From Physcomitrium patens (lineage: Eukaryota; Streptophyta; Bryopsida; Funariales; Funariaceae), in contig NC_037258.1 in assembly GCF_000002425.4 (NCBI RefSeq), forward strand, positions 2,277,964-2,341,963: a DNA stretch of 64,000 bases. The letters are read 5' to 3'. Positions 24,463-38,353 of this stretch are shown in pieces. A program made the position numbers and the translations under genes. The stretch's first letter is position 1. The number at the start of each line of letters is the position of its first letter. Below the pieces are notes generated by a model. The model was not told where the DNA came from. It made no database searches and saw only the letters and a program-made list of their open reading frames with translations.

Positions 24463-26840
24463 ATGATGAATATGAACTTCATGCTCTTTTGTGTTTTTAG
24501 AATAGATTAAAATGTCATACAAATAACAAACGACAAAATCATCAAGAAACTCATGAAAGACATCATTCATTAGATGTTGAAAAGCAACTGGTGCAATCAT
24601 GAGTCCAAAAGGCATGACATTATATTCAAAATATCCATACCTAATTTGAAAAGCAGTCTTCTATTCATCTCCTTCTTTAATGCAAACTATATTATATGCT
24701 CTTTATAGATCTGTTTTTGTATAGATCTTTATTTGATTTCTTTGATCAACAATCCATAAAATCAAAGGTAGAGGATACTTATTCTTCATGGTGATTTTTT
24801 TAAGTCCTTAATAATATACATATATCCACACAGATCTATCTTTTTTCTTCACAAATAAGATAGGAGCCCCGATTGGAGATTTAAAATGGAGTATAAAGTT
24901 TTTAGTTAAGTTTTTATCAATGTACTTTTTGAGTACAACTAACTCATTTTGTGATAGGCTGTAGATTGGTCCAAATAGTGGTTGAGTTCTTTCTTGAGTA
25001 TCGATGGTACAATCATAAAGATGATGCTTCAAAAGAATATTTATATATTTTTTTTCAAAAACATCTTAGAAATCTTGATATTGGCTAGGAATATCACTTG
25101 ATATCTTTTTACCATCAGCAATGGGTGTGGCATATATAATAAAAGATGGTCCTTCATTTGCGACATGCATGAAAGTTTTTGCACCTACAAATAAGAGTTT
25201 AGATATACTAAACTTCTGGATTTCTACTTGCCTAGTAAGACCATGGATTACACTATGGAAAAAATCAAGATTGCAAGAAATCTAGTCTATGTGAGGGTTA
25301 TATCTTTCTAACCATGATAATCATAAAATGATTGAATTAGAAGGAGATTTAATTATATTAAATATTACTAAACTATTTTAAAAATTAGTTGCTACTTCTA
25401 CAAGAATAATTTTATGTGTAACATCCTTAGAATACAATGAACGTCCATCTATCAGTTCTATATGTACAAATTTTATTTTCTTAACTAAGAATATATCTTG
25501 TTTTTTGACAAAGTCCTCATTTATAAAACAAGCTGAGGCTCTTGAATCCAACAAGGCTAGGACTTTGTAATTTTTTGGTCCAAAACAGACTTCTATTGTT
25601 AAATAAGGTAAAGGATTTGAGGAGAGAGTAGGACCTTTACTAGATGTTGTATATGATTCGAGTCGCAGACTCTCTATTGTAGCTAGAATAATTTGTTTTC
25701 TAATTTATTTTCTACTTTGGCAATCATGCTTCTCATTTTGTAATTGCATTATTTCTTTGGATAACATTGAATAGTATGTTTAGCTTCTTTACAATATAAG
25801 CATAAGCCTACTTGACGGCATTGATTCTTTTCTTGCTTTGTGAGGGATTTAAAATATACTGTATCAATTTGCATTGGTTCTAGCTTTGATAAATAAGTTT
25901 TTGAAAACTTAGGAGTTGCCATCATTATTTGATTTGTTCATCTCCAGCCAAGTCTTTGTTTGTGATATCTTTCAAACAATTCATTGTCACTTGCAATGGC
26001 TTCAGCAATAAATTATTTCAAAGATTCTATCTTTTGTATTATCAATAATAAGTCTGATATTATCGTTCAATCTATGTCAAAATTGATTGATAAGAGCTTT
26101 TTTATTCGAGTCCATGTCACAAGCAAGGTTTTGGAATTCAGTAGTATATATGGTGGCTGACCATGATTTTTGCCGTAAAGATAAGAGCTTGGTCTTTGCT
26201 ACTTTTTTTCGATCACTTTCTCCAAATGTGGCCGTACACACTTCTAGGAATGAATTCAAGTTATAAAGGAGTCACAGATCTTTTTTCATTAAAGGTGTAA
26301 ATAAAGAGAGAACACTTTTTGATAGAAGTGTGCCTATAAATCCAACTTGAGTAAATCCATGGGGGTATTAGAAAAGATGGAAGCTTAAATAAAGCTTGAC
26401 TTGTTGTAAAAATCTTTGAAATTTTGATCTTGTTCCATGAAACTTCTTAGGCATACTAATCTTTTTCCTCCTCATTCTTATAGAAGCACAACTTACTGAA
26501 TTTGGTTGTGAGGTTGATCTATTTGCTTCCTTCAATTGCACAACTTCTTGTTGCAGACTCTAAAGTTCTTCTATAGGCATAGGCATAAAACTTTCATGAT
26601 TCATGTTGGAAATATGTGAGATTCTAACTCTTAGAGTATTGGCAAGCTCATAAAGATCTCCAATAGTTGCAAATCTATTTTCACTTGTGCTAAGAGTAGC
26701 ATTCGTAATCTTTTCTTCCATAGATAATTTAAACAAATTCAAAAAATTAAATTAGAAGAGGGTAATCTACAACTTCTAATAAAATTTTCAACAAAGAGAG
26801 ATAATCCACTATCTTTAAGGAAAAATTCAATGTTAGAAAA

Positions 26841-27218
26841 TAAAGAATCCTCAATTTCCACAATACATCTCTTGGAGTTTTAGTTCATCTTTTTTTAATA
26901 TTGATCTTATACTCATTTGATTTAATTAAATTTTTATTACCTTTCTTATTTAAATTCTTTTATAAAACTTCTTTTTTGGTTTCTTGTATAATATATTTGA
27001 GACAATTTGTCAAAATTACTTTCTTATCAATATTAGAGTTTAATCTTTTTTAATAGAAAGTAGATTATCTCTCTTTTTGAAGGCATCCAAATGCTTTAGA
27101 GGTTATAAAGTACTTTCTTTTAAATTAATAATGTTTAGATTTTTTCTTTTTATTTTTTAGAATAGTTGGAAGTAAAGATATTAGTATGTTTAAGTCTCTT
27201 GAATCTAAGTTAATATCA
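26841..27218. repeat. Remnant of a C/D-family LTR between elements A and B
   Basis: The stretch around TTTTAATATTGATCTTATAC and the TATTAC-rich bases after it (about 26880-26990) align with the LTR of element C near 36860-36920 (GGTATTGATCTTATATTCAT). The rest, up to the LTR of element B, is unassigned AT-rich DNA. Confidence 0.45.
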
Positions 27219-27752
27219 TAGATATACATATTTATTTTTATAAATATCTATATAATTAGGTAGAAGTAAGTAAAAGTAGATAAAAGTAGATTAATTTCAT
27301 AATATCTTCTAGAGAAGCTACTTAGAAGCTTTATAGACAATGCTTTGACTTTGTATGTACTTATAGTTGATTGGTAGGTTAAAATATTGTTTAATAAGTT
27401 AATTATGTATCGATAGCTTACAAAATAAGCTAACTATGTGGCATATATATAAAAAACTTGCCTTGTAAGTTAAGATACGTGTTTTATAAAGTCAATATGT
27501 TTTGGAGGTCCTATAGGACATTGCCATGTAGCTCCTAGTTAAGAGTATATATGGAGGTAAGAGTGAAGACTTCTTCACTCTTGTCAATGCCTTTCTAGTC
27601 CTTAGTCTTATTTCAAGACTTTTTAGTCTTCTTGTTTTTAGTAATAGCCATTTTAGTTTAATATTATATCATTTTTGAGTTACTTTTTAGTTATTTTTAA
27701 TGATACAAGAGTGAATTGAGGATTTTTTTCTTTGAAATTCATATCTTTGATA
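27219..27752 (+). repeat. 5' LTR of element B
   Basis: Same length as the LTR of element A and readily aligned with it in reverse: GGTCCTATAGGACATTGCCA, AAGACTTCTTCACTCTTGTC and the TCTTTGATA end are shared. It lies directly before the gag region of element B. Confidence 0.8.
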
Positions 27753-30700
27753 ATTTGATAAAAGTAATAATTTACTATTTTTTTCTTATTTTAGAAATGA
27801 GTAAATTACTCCACTTCTATTACTATGTTTTGAAGGTTACAAATTATTCACTTTTATACAAATAATCTTATTTTCTATTATTGATTCTTTTCTAAAAGAA
27901 AGTAATTATTCCATTTATTAGAAATTTTTATTTAATATTAGAGATTTGAAGATTATCCTCCTCTAATTTAATTTTTTGAATTTGTTTGAATTGTCTATAG
28001 AAAGAAAGATTATGGATGCTACTCTCAGCAAAAGTGAAAATAGATTTACAACTATTATAGATCTTCATGAGCTTGCCAATACTCTAAGAGTAGAAATCTT
28101 ACGTATTTTTAACTTGAATCATAGAAGTACTATTCCTATATATATGGAAAAAGTTTAAAGTTTACAACAAGAAGTTGTGCATTTAAAAGAAGCAAGTAAA
28201 TCGACCTTACAACCAAACTCAAGGAATTTTGCTTCTACAATTATGACAAAACTAAAGATTAGTATTCTTGAGAAGTTTGATGGAATAAGGTCAAAATTTT
28301 AAGGATTTTTGTAATAAATCAAGTTCTAACTAAGATTGAATTCCTTCCAATACTTTGATAGATTTACTCAAGTTGGATTCATATACTTACTTTTATCAGG
28401 AAGTGCTCTCTTTTGATTTACATCTTTAATGGAAAAAAATTCACTACTCCTTTATGATTTGAATTTATTCTTAGAAGTGTTTACAGCCACATTTGGAAAA
28501 AAATGATTAAGAAAGAAGAGCAGGGATCAAGCTCTTATCTTTATGTCAACAATCACGGTTAGCAACCATATATGCTGTTGTAAAACCTTACTTGCAACGT
28601 GGATTAGAATGAAAAAGCTCTTATCAATTAATTTTGATATAAGTTGAAGGATAATATTAAAGATTTTTTATTGACAATGCCAAAGACAAAATCTTTAAAA
28701 TAATTTATTGCTCAAGCTATTGCATGCAACAATTGATTATTTGAAAAACATCAAGAATAAAGACTTGGCTAGAAAAGAAGAAGTCAAATAATGATGGAAC
28801 TTTCCAAGTTTTTAGAAACTTATTCATCAAGTCTAGAATAAATGTATATTAATATGATATGTTTTAAATCCCTCACAGAGCAAAAAAAAGACTCAACAAT
28901 GTCAAGAAGATTTATGCTTATATTGTAGAGAAATAAATAAATTTTTTAATATTATTCAAAGAAAGAACACAACTATAAATTGAAAAGCATGGTTGTGAAA
29001 GAAGACAAGGTGTCAAAAAACAAGTTTCTCCAGCTACAATAAGGACTATGAGGTTGAAATCTTGCGTAACTTCTAGTAAAGATCTTATTCTCTTATTAGA
29101 TTCTTCATCTTATTTTACAATAGAAGTTTATCTAGGACCAAAAAGTCACAAAGTTTCAACTTTATTAGATTCAAGAACCTCGACCTATTTTATAAACAAA
29201 GATTTTGTCAAAAAATAAGAGATATTGTTAGTCAAGAAAATGAAACCTGTATATGTAGAAGTCATAAATAATCATTTTTTTATCTTTTGGAGATATTATG
29301 CATAAGAATGTTTCTTTAGATGTAGCAATTAAAGATCATAATAACATAGTAAAATTTAATAATATTAATGTAATAAGATTTCTATCTATTCTAGTTATTT
29401 TTAAATTATCTTGATTAAAAATATATAATCTTCAAATAGATTGGATTTCTTATAAGCTTAATTTTTTTGATAGTTTAATTTAAAATCTTATTAGTCAAGT
29501 AGAAATATATAAGTCTAGTAAATCTAAATCCTTATTGATAGATATGAAAGCTTTTATATATGCCACAAAAAGGTTATTTTTTTGTTATATATGCCATGCC
29601 TATTTTTGATGGTGAGAAGACGTTAAGTTGTATTCTTAGTTAATATCTAGATTTTTAGAATGTTTTTGAAAAAAAAAATATAAATATTCTTTGAAAGCAT
29701 TATTCTTATGATTGTTCTATTGACCTTTACAAAAGAGCTCAACCACAATTTGGACCAATCTATAGCCTATCACAAAACAAGTTGGATGTACTAAAAGAAT
29801 ATATTGATGAGAACTTAGTTAAGAATTTTATATGCCATTTTAAATTTCTAATGAGAGTTTCTATCTTATTTATGAAGAAAAAAGTTGGATCTTTGCGGAT
29901 GTACGTAGACTATCAAAGATTCAATAAGATTACCATTAAGAATAGGTATCATGTATTATTGATTTCAAGACTTCTTGATCAACTCAATCAAACAAGGATT
30001 TATATAAAAATAGATCAATAAGAAGCATATAATCTGATACACATTAAAAAAAAAAGATGAATGAAAAACTATATCTTGAATTAAGTATGGACATTTTGAA
30101 TATAATGTCATGCCTTTAGGATTCACAAATGCACAAGCTACTTTTCAACATCTAATAAATGGTGTCTTTCATGAATTTCTTGATGTTTTTATCATCTATT
30201 ATTTAGACAATATCTTAGTTTATTCTAAGAACATAGAAGAATATGAAGTTCATGTTTGTCATGTGTTACAAAAACTTAGAGATGTAGAATTATATGCTAA
30301 ATTAAAAAAGTATATATTCTATACTACTCAAATTGACTTCCAAGGAAGGAGTAATAATGGATCCAAAGAAGGTCCAAACTATCATTGATTAGAAGATTTA
30401 AAAAAGAGTAAGAGACGTTCAATGCTTTTTGGACTTTGCCAATTACTATCAGATATTCATCAAGAATTTTTCTTAAGTTATAGCTTTACTTATATATTTT
30501 ATTTATAAAGAAAAACTTGAATAGAGTAAAAAAAATAAAGCATCATTTGATGCTTTAAAAAAAAAGAATTTACTTCTATATCAATTTTTTATTATGTTGA
30601 CTTTTTCAAGGCATTTTTTATGGAAATAGATATACTAGACTTTGCCTTAGATGTAGTATTATCACAAATGGGAGTAAATGAAATAGTTTTTTTATTCTAG

Positions 30701-33082
30701 AAAATATTTACTAGTCAAGATTAATTATGAAATCCATAACAAAGAGCTCCTTGCAATTATGGATTTATTTCAAGAATGGTGTCATTATTTATAAAATACC
30801 TTAAGTTTAGTCACCATATATATAAATTACAAGAACGTCAAATACTTCATATTGATACATATTTTGAATTGTTGCTAAGTTTGTTAGAATATGTTTTTAT
30901 TGAAATTTGATTTAAAAATTTATTTATTGATCCAAAAAACAATAAGGTTTATTAGACGCCCTTTTTAGATATTCTTATCTTACGCTAAAAGAAGGAGATG
31001 TATCTTTTGATCAATAAAGAACAATTCACTTGAAGTTGGAGCATTTTCACCTTCAAGCAATAAAATCAACATTGACTGTTGACTCAACCTTTGTCAAGAA
31101 AATTTAATCAAGTATGTCCTCTAATCTTCTTGTGCATAATATCAAGAATAATTCTTCTAAGTCTTATGATACTTCTAAGTTTGAGCATAAGAGCAGTCTA
31201 TTCTATTTTGATGGACAATTATATATTATGAAAAGAAAAATACAATTATGTGTTCTTCAAGCTTGTCATAATTTTTTAGCAGCCAGACATTTTAGATACA
31301 AGAAGACTTTAGAACTATTATCAAGAGATTTTTAATGGTCCCAAATATAGAAGGCAATCAAAGACTTTGTAAAATTATATGATATTTTTTTAGGATCCAA
31401 AACTCCTTGCCATCAATCTTATGGACTTCTTCAGCCATTACCTATTTCAGAACAACCATGAACTTTTACTTTTGAAGATTTTATTATAGATCTTTTAGTC
31501 TCAAGTTTGTATGATTCTATATTTGTAGTAGTAGATTGTTATACCAAAATGGCATATTTTGTACCATATACAAAATCTATCACATGTAAAGAAATGACTA
31601 AGTATTTTCTTAACAACATCTATCGCTATCACAGATTACTTAAAGATATTATATATTAGATAAAGAGACTCATTTTATATCAAGATTTTAGAGAATCCTT
31701 TTTAAGATTTTAAAAGTAGATATAAAGCTTATTTTGGCTTTTTATCCTCAAACTGATAGATAAACAAAGCGAGTAAATCAAATTTTGGATTAGTACTTGA
31801 GGTATACCTTCAACTATTATCAAGATGATTGGACAACTTTTTTTTATCATTAGTATTACCATTTGGTACATCCTTTTACTTAAAAAATACTTTTTTTTGA
31901 TGATTATGGTTATCATCCACAATTTGATACTTTTGACTTTTTAAAAATTGATAATCATATAAAAAAAGATTTAATAAGTTATTTGTTTGAACTATATGTA
32001 ATAATAAAGGTGTAGTTAAAGGTAGTTTATGAACAACAAAAGATTAATGCACATGCTTATTGCAAGGAACAACCACAATTCAATGTGAGTGACAAGATAT
32101 GATTATTTTGTGGCAATATTAAGACTACTTGTTCTTGTGACAAGTTAGACTATCATAGAATTGAATAATTTTTTATTAATAAATAAGTCAATTCTATTGC
32201 TTATTGATTATATCTATTGGAGTCTTTGAAGATCTTCTGCATATTTCACCTATTTCTTCTTGATCCATATAAGACAATAAATATCTTAGAAAGGAGTCAA
32301 ATGCCACCTCTTCCTATAAAAGTGGTAATAATCAAGAATTTGAAATGGAAGAAATCTTAGATTTAAGGTGGTGCCAAAATAGGTTGGAATATCTTGTTCA
32401 TTAATGTAGATATGATATTAATGAATGTACATAGAAGTCAATAAAGAATCTTACAAATGCATCGAAGAAAATTGAAGCTTTTTATTGATATTATCCATCA
32501 AAATTAAAATGAAGAATAATAAATCTTTGTTATAAAAGAAACAATATCTAAAAAAAAAAAAATTCTACCTTCTATCCTTCTTTATAGTTTTTGTATATCT
32601 ATGACATTAAAAAGATGGAAAATCAACAACTAATAGATTTAACTCAAGAACTTTTACTTATTGACTTATTAAATGAGACATTGCAATCGTCACAACCTTC
32701 AAGATAATATAATCAAAATGAAGATCCTCAAGAATGACATATGCTTCTTTGAATAAATGGCAAGATACAATATATTTGGTATCATAACTTGAGAAGAGAC
32801 TTCCAATGTTTGGTGATTTTATTACAGATGAGAATAATTCTTAACGGTGTTCCAAATGTTTTATTTGAAGAAAATATAAATGCCTTAAGAATGATCAAAT
32901 AAAAAGGTGGTCTTTCCATTGTGGTATAAGATCCTATTGATGGCTGAGAAGACCTATCCACCATTTTTAAAGAGAATAAAGATTAGAGTATGTGACAAAT
33001 ATAATTTGTAGTATTTTGAATTTCATCAATCTATGATGAATACTCATCATCAAACTTGATCTTAGAAGGGGAGATAATATTA

Positions 33083-33587
33083 TGGATACATATATGTATA
33101 TTCTAATAAATATTTATATAATTAAGTAGAAATAAATAAAAATAGGTAAAAATAAATTAATTTTATAATATCTTCTGGAGAAGTTTTTTTAGAAGCTTTA
33201 TAGATGCTACTTTAATTCTATATATATTTATAGTTGATTGATAACTTAGAAAATTGGTCAATAAGTTAATCACATCTTGATATCTTACAAAACAAGCTAA
33301 CTATATGATGCACATATAAAAAACTTGCCTCGCAACTTAAAATNNNNNNNNNNNNNNNNNNNNNNNNNNNNNNNNNNNNNNNNNNNNNNNNNNNNNNNNN
33401 NNNNNNNNNNNNNNNNNNNNNNNNNNNNNNNNNNNNNNNNNNNTTGTTTCAGATTTTTTAGTCTTCTTGTTTTTAGCAATAACCATTCTAATTCAATATT
33501 ATATCAATTTTAAATGACTTTTTAATTCTTTGCAATGATACAAGAGTATATTGAGGATTTCTTTCTTCAAGGTTCATGTCTTTGATA
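33083..33587 (+). repeat. 3' LTR of element B
   Basis: It begins after the polypurine tract and contains the family blocks AGAAGCTTTATAGATG and TTAGTCTTCTTGTTTTTAGC, ending at TTCATGTCTTTGATA. It includes 100 Ns, so its true length is unknown. Confidence 0.75.
33344..33443. other. Assembly gap of 100 N
   Basis: Exactly 100 Ns inside the right LTR of element B. A round 100 usually marks a gap of unknown size, so distances across it should not be trusted. Confidence 0.95.
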
Positions 33588-36500
33588 GTTAGATGTTATT
33601 ATGAATACATTGAATACTTAAGCTCATAGAACTACTGAAATTGAGGGATTTTTTGTAAGATTTTATGGTCATACAGTACTCAAAGTAGGTCAATCTATGA
33701 TGCAACCACTTTCTTAAGATTCTACATTCAAAGAAGTGGTGGCACTTATACCTCAATAAGTAAATTTATCTATCCAATAATATAAGGAGCCTCAAATTAA
33801 TCTTCCAAAAATATTTAATGGCATGTACTCAAAGTTCTAAAGATTTGTTAACTTAATTCAATTAGAAACTTTTATACAACCTAAGCAACATCCAATAGAA
33901 TAATTGGGAGTTGGTTTAATTAGAACCTTGTTTACAAGATAAGCCTTATCTTGATTTGCTCATTTATTTGAAAATAATCTCTAATCTTGAGAATCTTTGA
34001 AGTTTTTTTAAAAGTATTTGTAAAAAAAATTGAAAAACATGATAAGCCTTGATGGATAAACAACAAAAAAAATTTCATTATATCTAAGGTCACATGCTAC
34101 ATCAATTTATGCATTTGATTTTAGACAATTGGCCTATAACATCAATTGGAATGAAGAAGCTCTTATGAGCCAATTCTATTAGAAACTAAGGAATAATATT
34201 TAAGGCCTATTATTATTATTACTTGATCTTCAAATACTCAATGAAGCTATCAACTAAGCTATTAAGTACAATAATCAATTATTTCAATGTCATCAAGATT
34301 AACGCTCATGGACTTTGACAAAGCAATGCATTGGAAATTTGTATTATGTTGCTTCAATATATACATTACTTCCACACTTTAGAGCTCAAGTTATGCAAAT
34401 TGGTGCAATACAATTCAAATTTCTTATAATTAAAGAGAAGAAATATTGATTTCAACAAAGCTATACTTACATTGTGGTGAAGAAGGTCACAAATTTGGAA
34501 AGTGTCCAAAAATACAACCTACAATTAAGACTAGGAGTGTGATTGTTTAGAAATATAAAAAAATCCACTACAATAGGAATAATATGGCTAAACATTTTAA
34601 TACCTCAAATTTATTAAGGTCCTTCTCTCTCTACTCAACTTGCTCATTGTTTTATTATATTTTTATTTTTTAGCCTATAAAAACTTCAAATAAATGTCTT
34701 ATTAGATTTAAGAGAATTTTCTTGCTTTTTAGATGAAAGTTTTTAAACTTCATAAAATTCGTCTTATATTGAAGTCAAAATCTATATATGTAGAAATAAT
34801 ATATGGTCGACCTTTATCTTCAAGCAATATTATTTATGAGACTATACTACTAGAAATATCATTTGAAGGTTATAGTAGCAAAGTAATATTTAATATTATT
34901 GGAACCTTATCCAATCCTATCATTTTAGAACTTTTTTGGTTAAAAAGATATAATCCATGTGTAGATTAGAAGTTTCATAAGTTTAAATTTCTTATAGAAT
35001 TCCTTTGAGAAAAATCTATTAAGAAATTATCAACAACAAAGTCTTTATTTTTGGAAGCAAGGACTTTTATAAAGATGGCTATGAAATAAATTACATTTTT
35101 TATCTATGCAATTCTAGCTTGTAAAGAAGCAAGCTTGCTATTAGCTCTTTAAGAATAGAATAAGGAGTTTTAAGATAACTTCAAAAAAAATGTAAACATA
35201 TTATAGGAGCATCAATCATATATTGTGCTATTAATTTTCAAGAAGGAATCAACCATCATTTGGCCCTATCAACAATCTATCACAAAATGAAATTTTGATA
35301 TTAAAGGATTATACTATTAAAATTCTTGTAAAGAATTTTATTTGACATTCTAAATCTCTAATAAGTGCACTTATACTTTTTGTGAAGAAAAAAATGGAGC
35401 TTTATAAATGTATGTTGATTATTGTGACTTTAAAAGAATAATAATAAAAAAAAAATATTCATTATTATTAATATCAAGGCTTTTAGAGTAGCTTGGTCAA
35501 GCTAAGATCTATACCAAAATAGATCTTTGTAGAGTATAAAATTTGGTACAGATTTAAGAAAGTAATGAATAGAAGACAACATTTTGGACAAAGTATTGAC
35601 ATTTTGAATATAATATCATGTCTTTTGGACTGACAAATGCTCCAACTATATTTTAGCATTTGTTGAATGATATTTTTTAAAAATTCTTTGACAAGTTTTT
35701 TGTTTGCTATCTTAATGATATCTTAATTTACTCCAAGACTCTTAAAAAATATAAAGAATATGTGTAATTAGTCTCACAAAATTTTATTAGATATAGAATT
35801 ATATGTCAAATTAAAAAAATATATATTCCATCAATCAAAAGTAAATTTTTTTGGATATATTATATCTAATAAAGGCCTATTAATGGACCAAAATAAATTT
35901 CAAGCTATAATAGAGTCAAAAATTTCAAAAATAATATGATATATATAATATTTATTTAGATTTATTAATTTCAATCACATATTTATCAAAAATTAATCCC
36001 AAGTTTCTACTCTTTTTACTTGGTTGTCATCCAAAAATAAATTGAAATCAAGACTTGAAGCACAAAGAGTTTTTTAAGATTTGAAGGTAGTGCTTATTAT
36101 AACTTAAATTTTATTACATCCAAATTTCACAAAGGCCTTGTATTTGAACACTGATGCTTCTGACTTTGCATTAAGAGCCATGCTATTACAAATAGAAAAG
36201 AATAGAAAGCTCCATACAGTTGTATTTTATTCTAAAAAGTTTTTAGCTATGGAGGTTAATTATAAGATTTACAATAGAGAGCTTCTTGTAGTTGTAGATT
36301 CTTTTTAAGAATGGTGTCACTTATTAGAAGACACTACATATTTTATGACTATTTATACAAATGACCAAAATATAAAAGGTACAAGAGTTTCATGAACACT
36401 ATTTCTAAAGTCTAAACCTATTTTGAGATTTCTTCTCTACAAAGCTATTGCTAGAATATTATATTTAATAGAAAAAAGAGATCTAAAATCAATACTTTTT

Positions 36501-36966
36501 ATAAAAGTGAGAATTAGAAAAAAAAAGTGATATTATGTATATATAATAAAAATATTCTAAAAATATTTTTAAATATTTTATTTTATTTTAAAAGATTTTA
36601 AAAGATTCTAAAAAGATTTTAAATGATCTTTAGATTTTTTTTGCAAGTTTTAGAAAGTTTTAGGAAGATAAAAAATAAAATTCAAGAAGCTTCTTTAGTT
36701 TTTTTCATCTTCAAGCAATATTAAAACTTCTTAAAAAGCTTCCTAGGGTTGCTTCATCTTCAAGCAATATGAGAATTTTTTGAGAAGCTTTGTAATACCT
36801 AATATATATTAAAGTCAAAGCTAAGAAGATCCTTAATCTTAATAATAAATTTCTTTTGCTTCAGCTCATTTTTTTGGTATTGATCTTATATTCATCTACT
36901 TTAAGAAAGTTCTTATTAGTTTTTTTTATTGAACTATTATATTTAATTTTTTATTTGATTTATGTA
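33588..36966 (+). mobile_element. Element C: second Ty3/gypsy family, 3' half plus LTR
   Basis: Plus strand. Gag (about 33650-34330), a CCHC zinc knuckle (about 34465-34505, reading LHCGEEGHKFGKCP), protease zone (about 34720-34970), reverse transcriptase (about 35230-35940), RNase H (about 36070-36350), then the LTR at 36528-36966. No 5' LTR is seen; the element abuts the right LTR of B. No integrase is seen between RNase H and the LTR, whereas its sister D does have that region. Broken and old. Confidence 0.75.
36528..36966 (+). repeat. LTR of element C
   Basis: It begins TGATATTATG after an A/G-rich tract and contains the phrase CATCTTCAAGCAATAT twice. The reverse complement of this LTR is found at 38354-38818 in element D. 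Confidence 0.75.
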
Positions 36967-37348
36967 TAGTGTATCTATAATAAATTAGATGGTATTCAAA
37001 TTTATGCCAAACTAGTTCATATGCTTTCTAAAGACGTAAAATTTTGTGGCCGCATAAATAATATTTGAATGTATCTTTTATATCCCTATTGTAGTTAAAG
37101 TAAATGGCAAATAGTTCCATGACCTTGCACCAAATAATAGCAGGAAGCTGACTTGAATTAATTTACCATAGAAATATTTGAAACTTGACAAACTTTTTTT
37201 TGTCTCAAAACAAAGTGAGTTGTTTTTTTCTATGTAAGACATAACCATTTTTGTTTGACTTAAAAACAAGTTGTTTACAAGTTGGCAGCCATACCAATTT
37301 TGTATCCTTCTTTGATTGAATAGTTGAAGAAGGTTAAAGATTTTATCA
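36967..37348. other. Unassigned segment between element C and a solo LTR
   Basis: About 380 bp of AT-rich DNA of mixed complexity. The longest frame (minus strand, 37078-37269) has no recognised motif. It may be part of a further retroelement or of the original host site. Confidence 0.35.
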
Positions 37349-37866
37349 TAGATATATGTATTTATTTTAATAATTATCTATATAATTAGATAGAAGTAGA
37401 TAAAAATAGATTAATTTTATAATATCTTTTAAATAAACTTTATAGATATTTCTTTGATTTTATTCATATTTATAATTAATTGATAGGCTAAAAACTTGGT
37501 TAAGAAGTTAGTTACATATTAGAAATATTAATAGCTTGTGAAATAAGCTAAAAATATAGCTTATATATAGATAACATGCCTTATAAATTAAGACATGTAT
37601 CTAATAAAGTCAACATGTGTTTAAGATCTTATAGCATATTGCTACATACTCCTAATTAGAAAGTATATATGGAAGTTAGAATGAAGCCTTCTTTATTCTA
37701 ATTAATACCTTTTAAGTCCTTAGTCTTGTATTAAGACTTTCTAATCTTGTTGTCTTTGGCAATAGCCATTCTAGTTCAATATATTAATATCTTTTATTAA
37801 TATATTAGTCTTTTTGAATGATACAAGAGTGTATTGAGATTTTTTTTTGAGATTTATGTCCTTGAC
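37349..37866 (+). repeat. Solo LTR of the A/B family
   Basis: Full-length LTR homologous to those of elements A and B (start TAGATATATGTATTTATTTT, central region near AAGTCAACATGTGTTTAAGA, end TTTATGTCCTTGACA). No matching gag follows and no second LTR in the same orientation is adjacent, so recombination to a solo LTR is the simplest reading. Confidence 0.7.
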
Positions 37867-38353
37867 AAGTTTTAAAGAAGGTGGTGGAATCCATAATCAT
37901 TTGAAGAGTCAAAGTTAAGATCTTTGATAAGCCCAAAAACTTAAATACTTTTTAAGAATTTGTATGGTAGATTAATTATTTTAAGGTCTCTATTGGTTAA
38001 GGTGAGATAAATGCATCAAAGTTTTAGGCATGTGATATCTTATAGGAATTTATGATGTCTACTGTAAAGATTAGATTGAATGAAGGTGAATTTTGCACTT
38101 ATGTATAATTCATGCAGTTGATAGAGTTCTTAAAAATTTCCATTGTCGGATATAAAAATGATCCATTTGAGTTTGAAAAATGATGGTAATTGAATGATAT
38201 TCTAAGTGCTTGGTATAGATTATAGGAGATAGAGTTTTTATTTGTAGTGTAGGTCATATCAAATTAGATGGTAATGTCCTTGATTATTTTTTATTTACAA
38301 AGGCATCAAAGGTCCTTGATTTGTTTGATGTCATTGTTGTCATAAATATGCTA
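37867..38353. other. Unassigned segment between the solo LTR and element D
   Basis: About 490 bp of moderately complex sequence without a usable open frame. It resembles decayed coding DNA in texture, but I cannot place it in any element. Confidence 0.35.

Larger units (their letters stand above)
19832..26840 (-). mobile_element. Element A: Ty3/gypsy chromovirus fossil, 3' LTR present
   Basis: Ancient LTR retrotransposon on the minus strand. The downstream LTR is 19832-20365 (about 534 bp), next to a G-rich polypurine tract at about 20376-20385. Going up in coordinates one meets a chromodomain (20963-21235, with YLVHWRGYD and YTWEP), integrase core (about 21400-22100), RNase H (22579-22968, with ETDASNFAIGAILSQ), reverse transcriptase in two parts (about 23000-23220 and 24470-25030), protease (about 25400-25600) and gag (about 26050-26740). 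The RT is split by an insertion listed separately. Its upstream LTR is not found; the element stops at about 26840 against a remnant of another family. It is broken, with many disabling changes, and clearly old. Confidence 0.85.
27219..33587 (+). mobile_element. Element B: Ty3/gypsy chromovirus fossil with both LTRs
   Basis: Same family as element A but on the plus strand, about 6.4 kb. LTRs are 27219-27752 (about 534 bp) and about 33083-33587, the latter containing an assembly gap. In order: gag (about 27976-28560), a zinc-knuckle/protease zone (about 28860-29290), reverse transcriptase (about 29720-30420, with MPLGFTNAQATFQHLINGVF), RNase H (about 30560-30830), integrase zinc and core regions (about 31110-31900), a weak chromodomain-like end (about 32290-32480), and a G-rich polypurine tract (about 33065-33073) directly before the right LTR. 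Overall layout is complete, but the coding part is heavily decayed. No clear target-site duplication was found. Confidence 0.85.
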
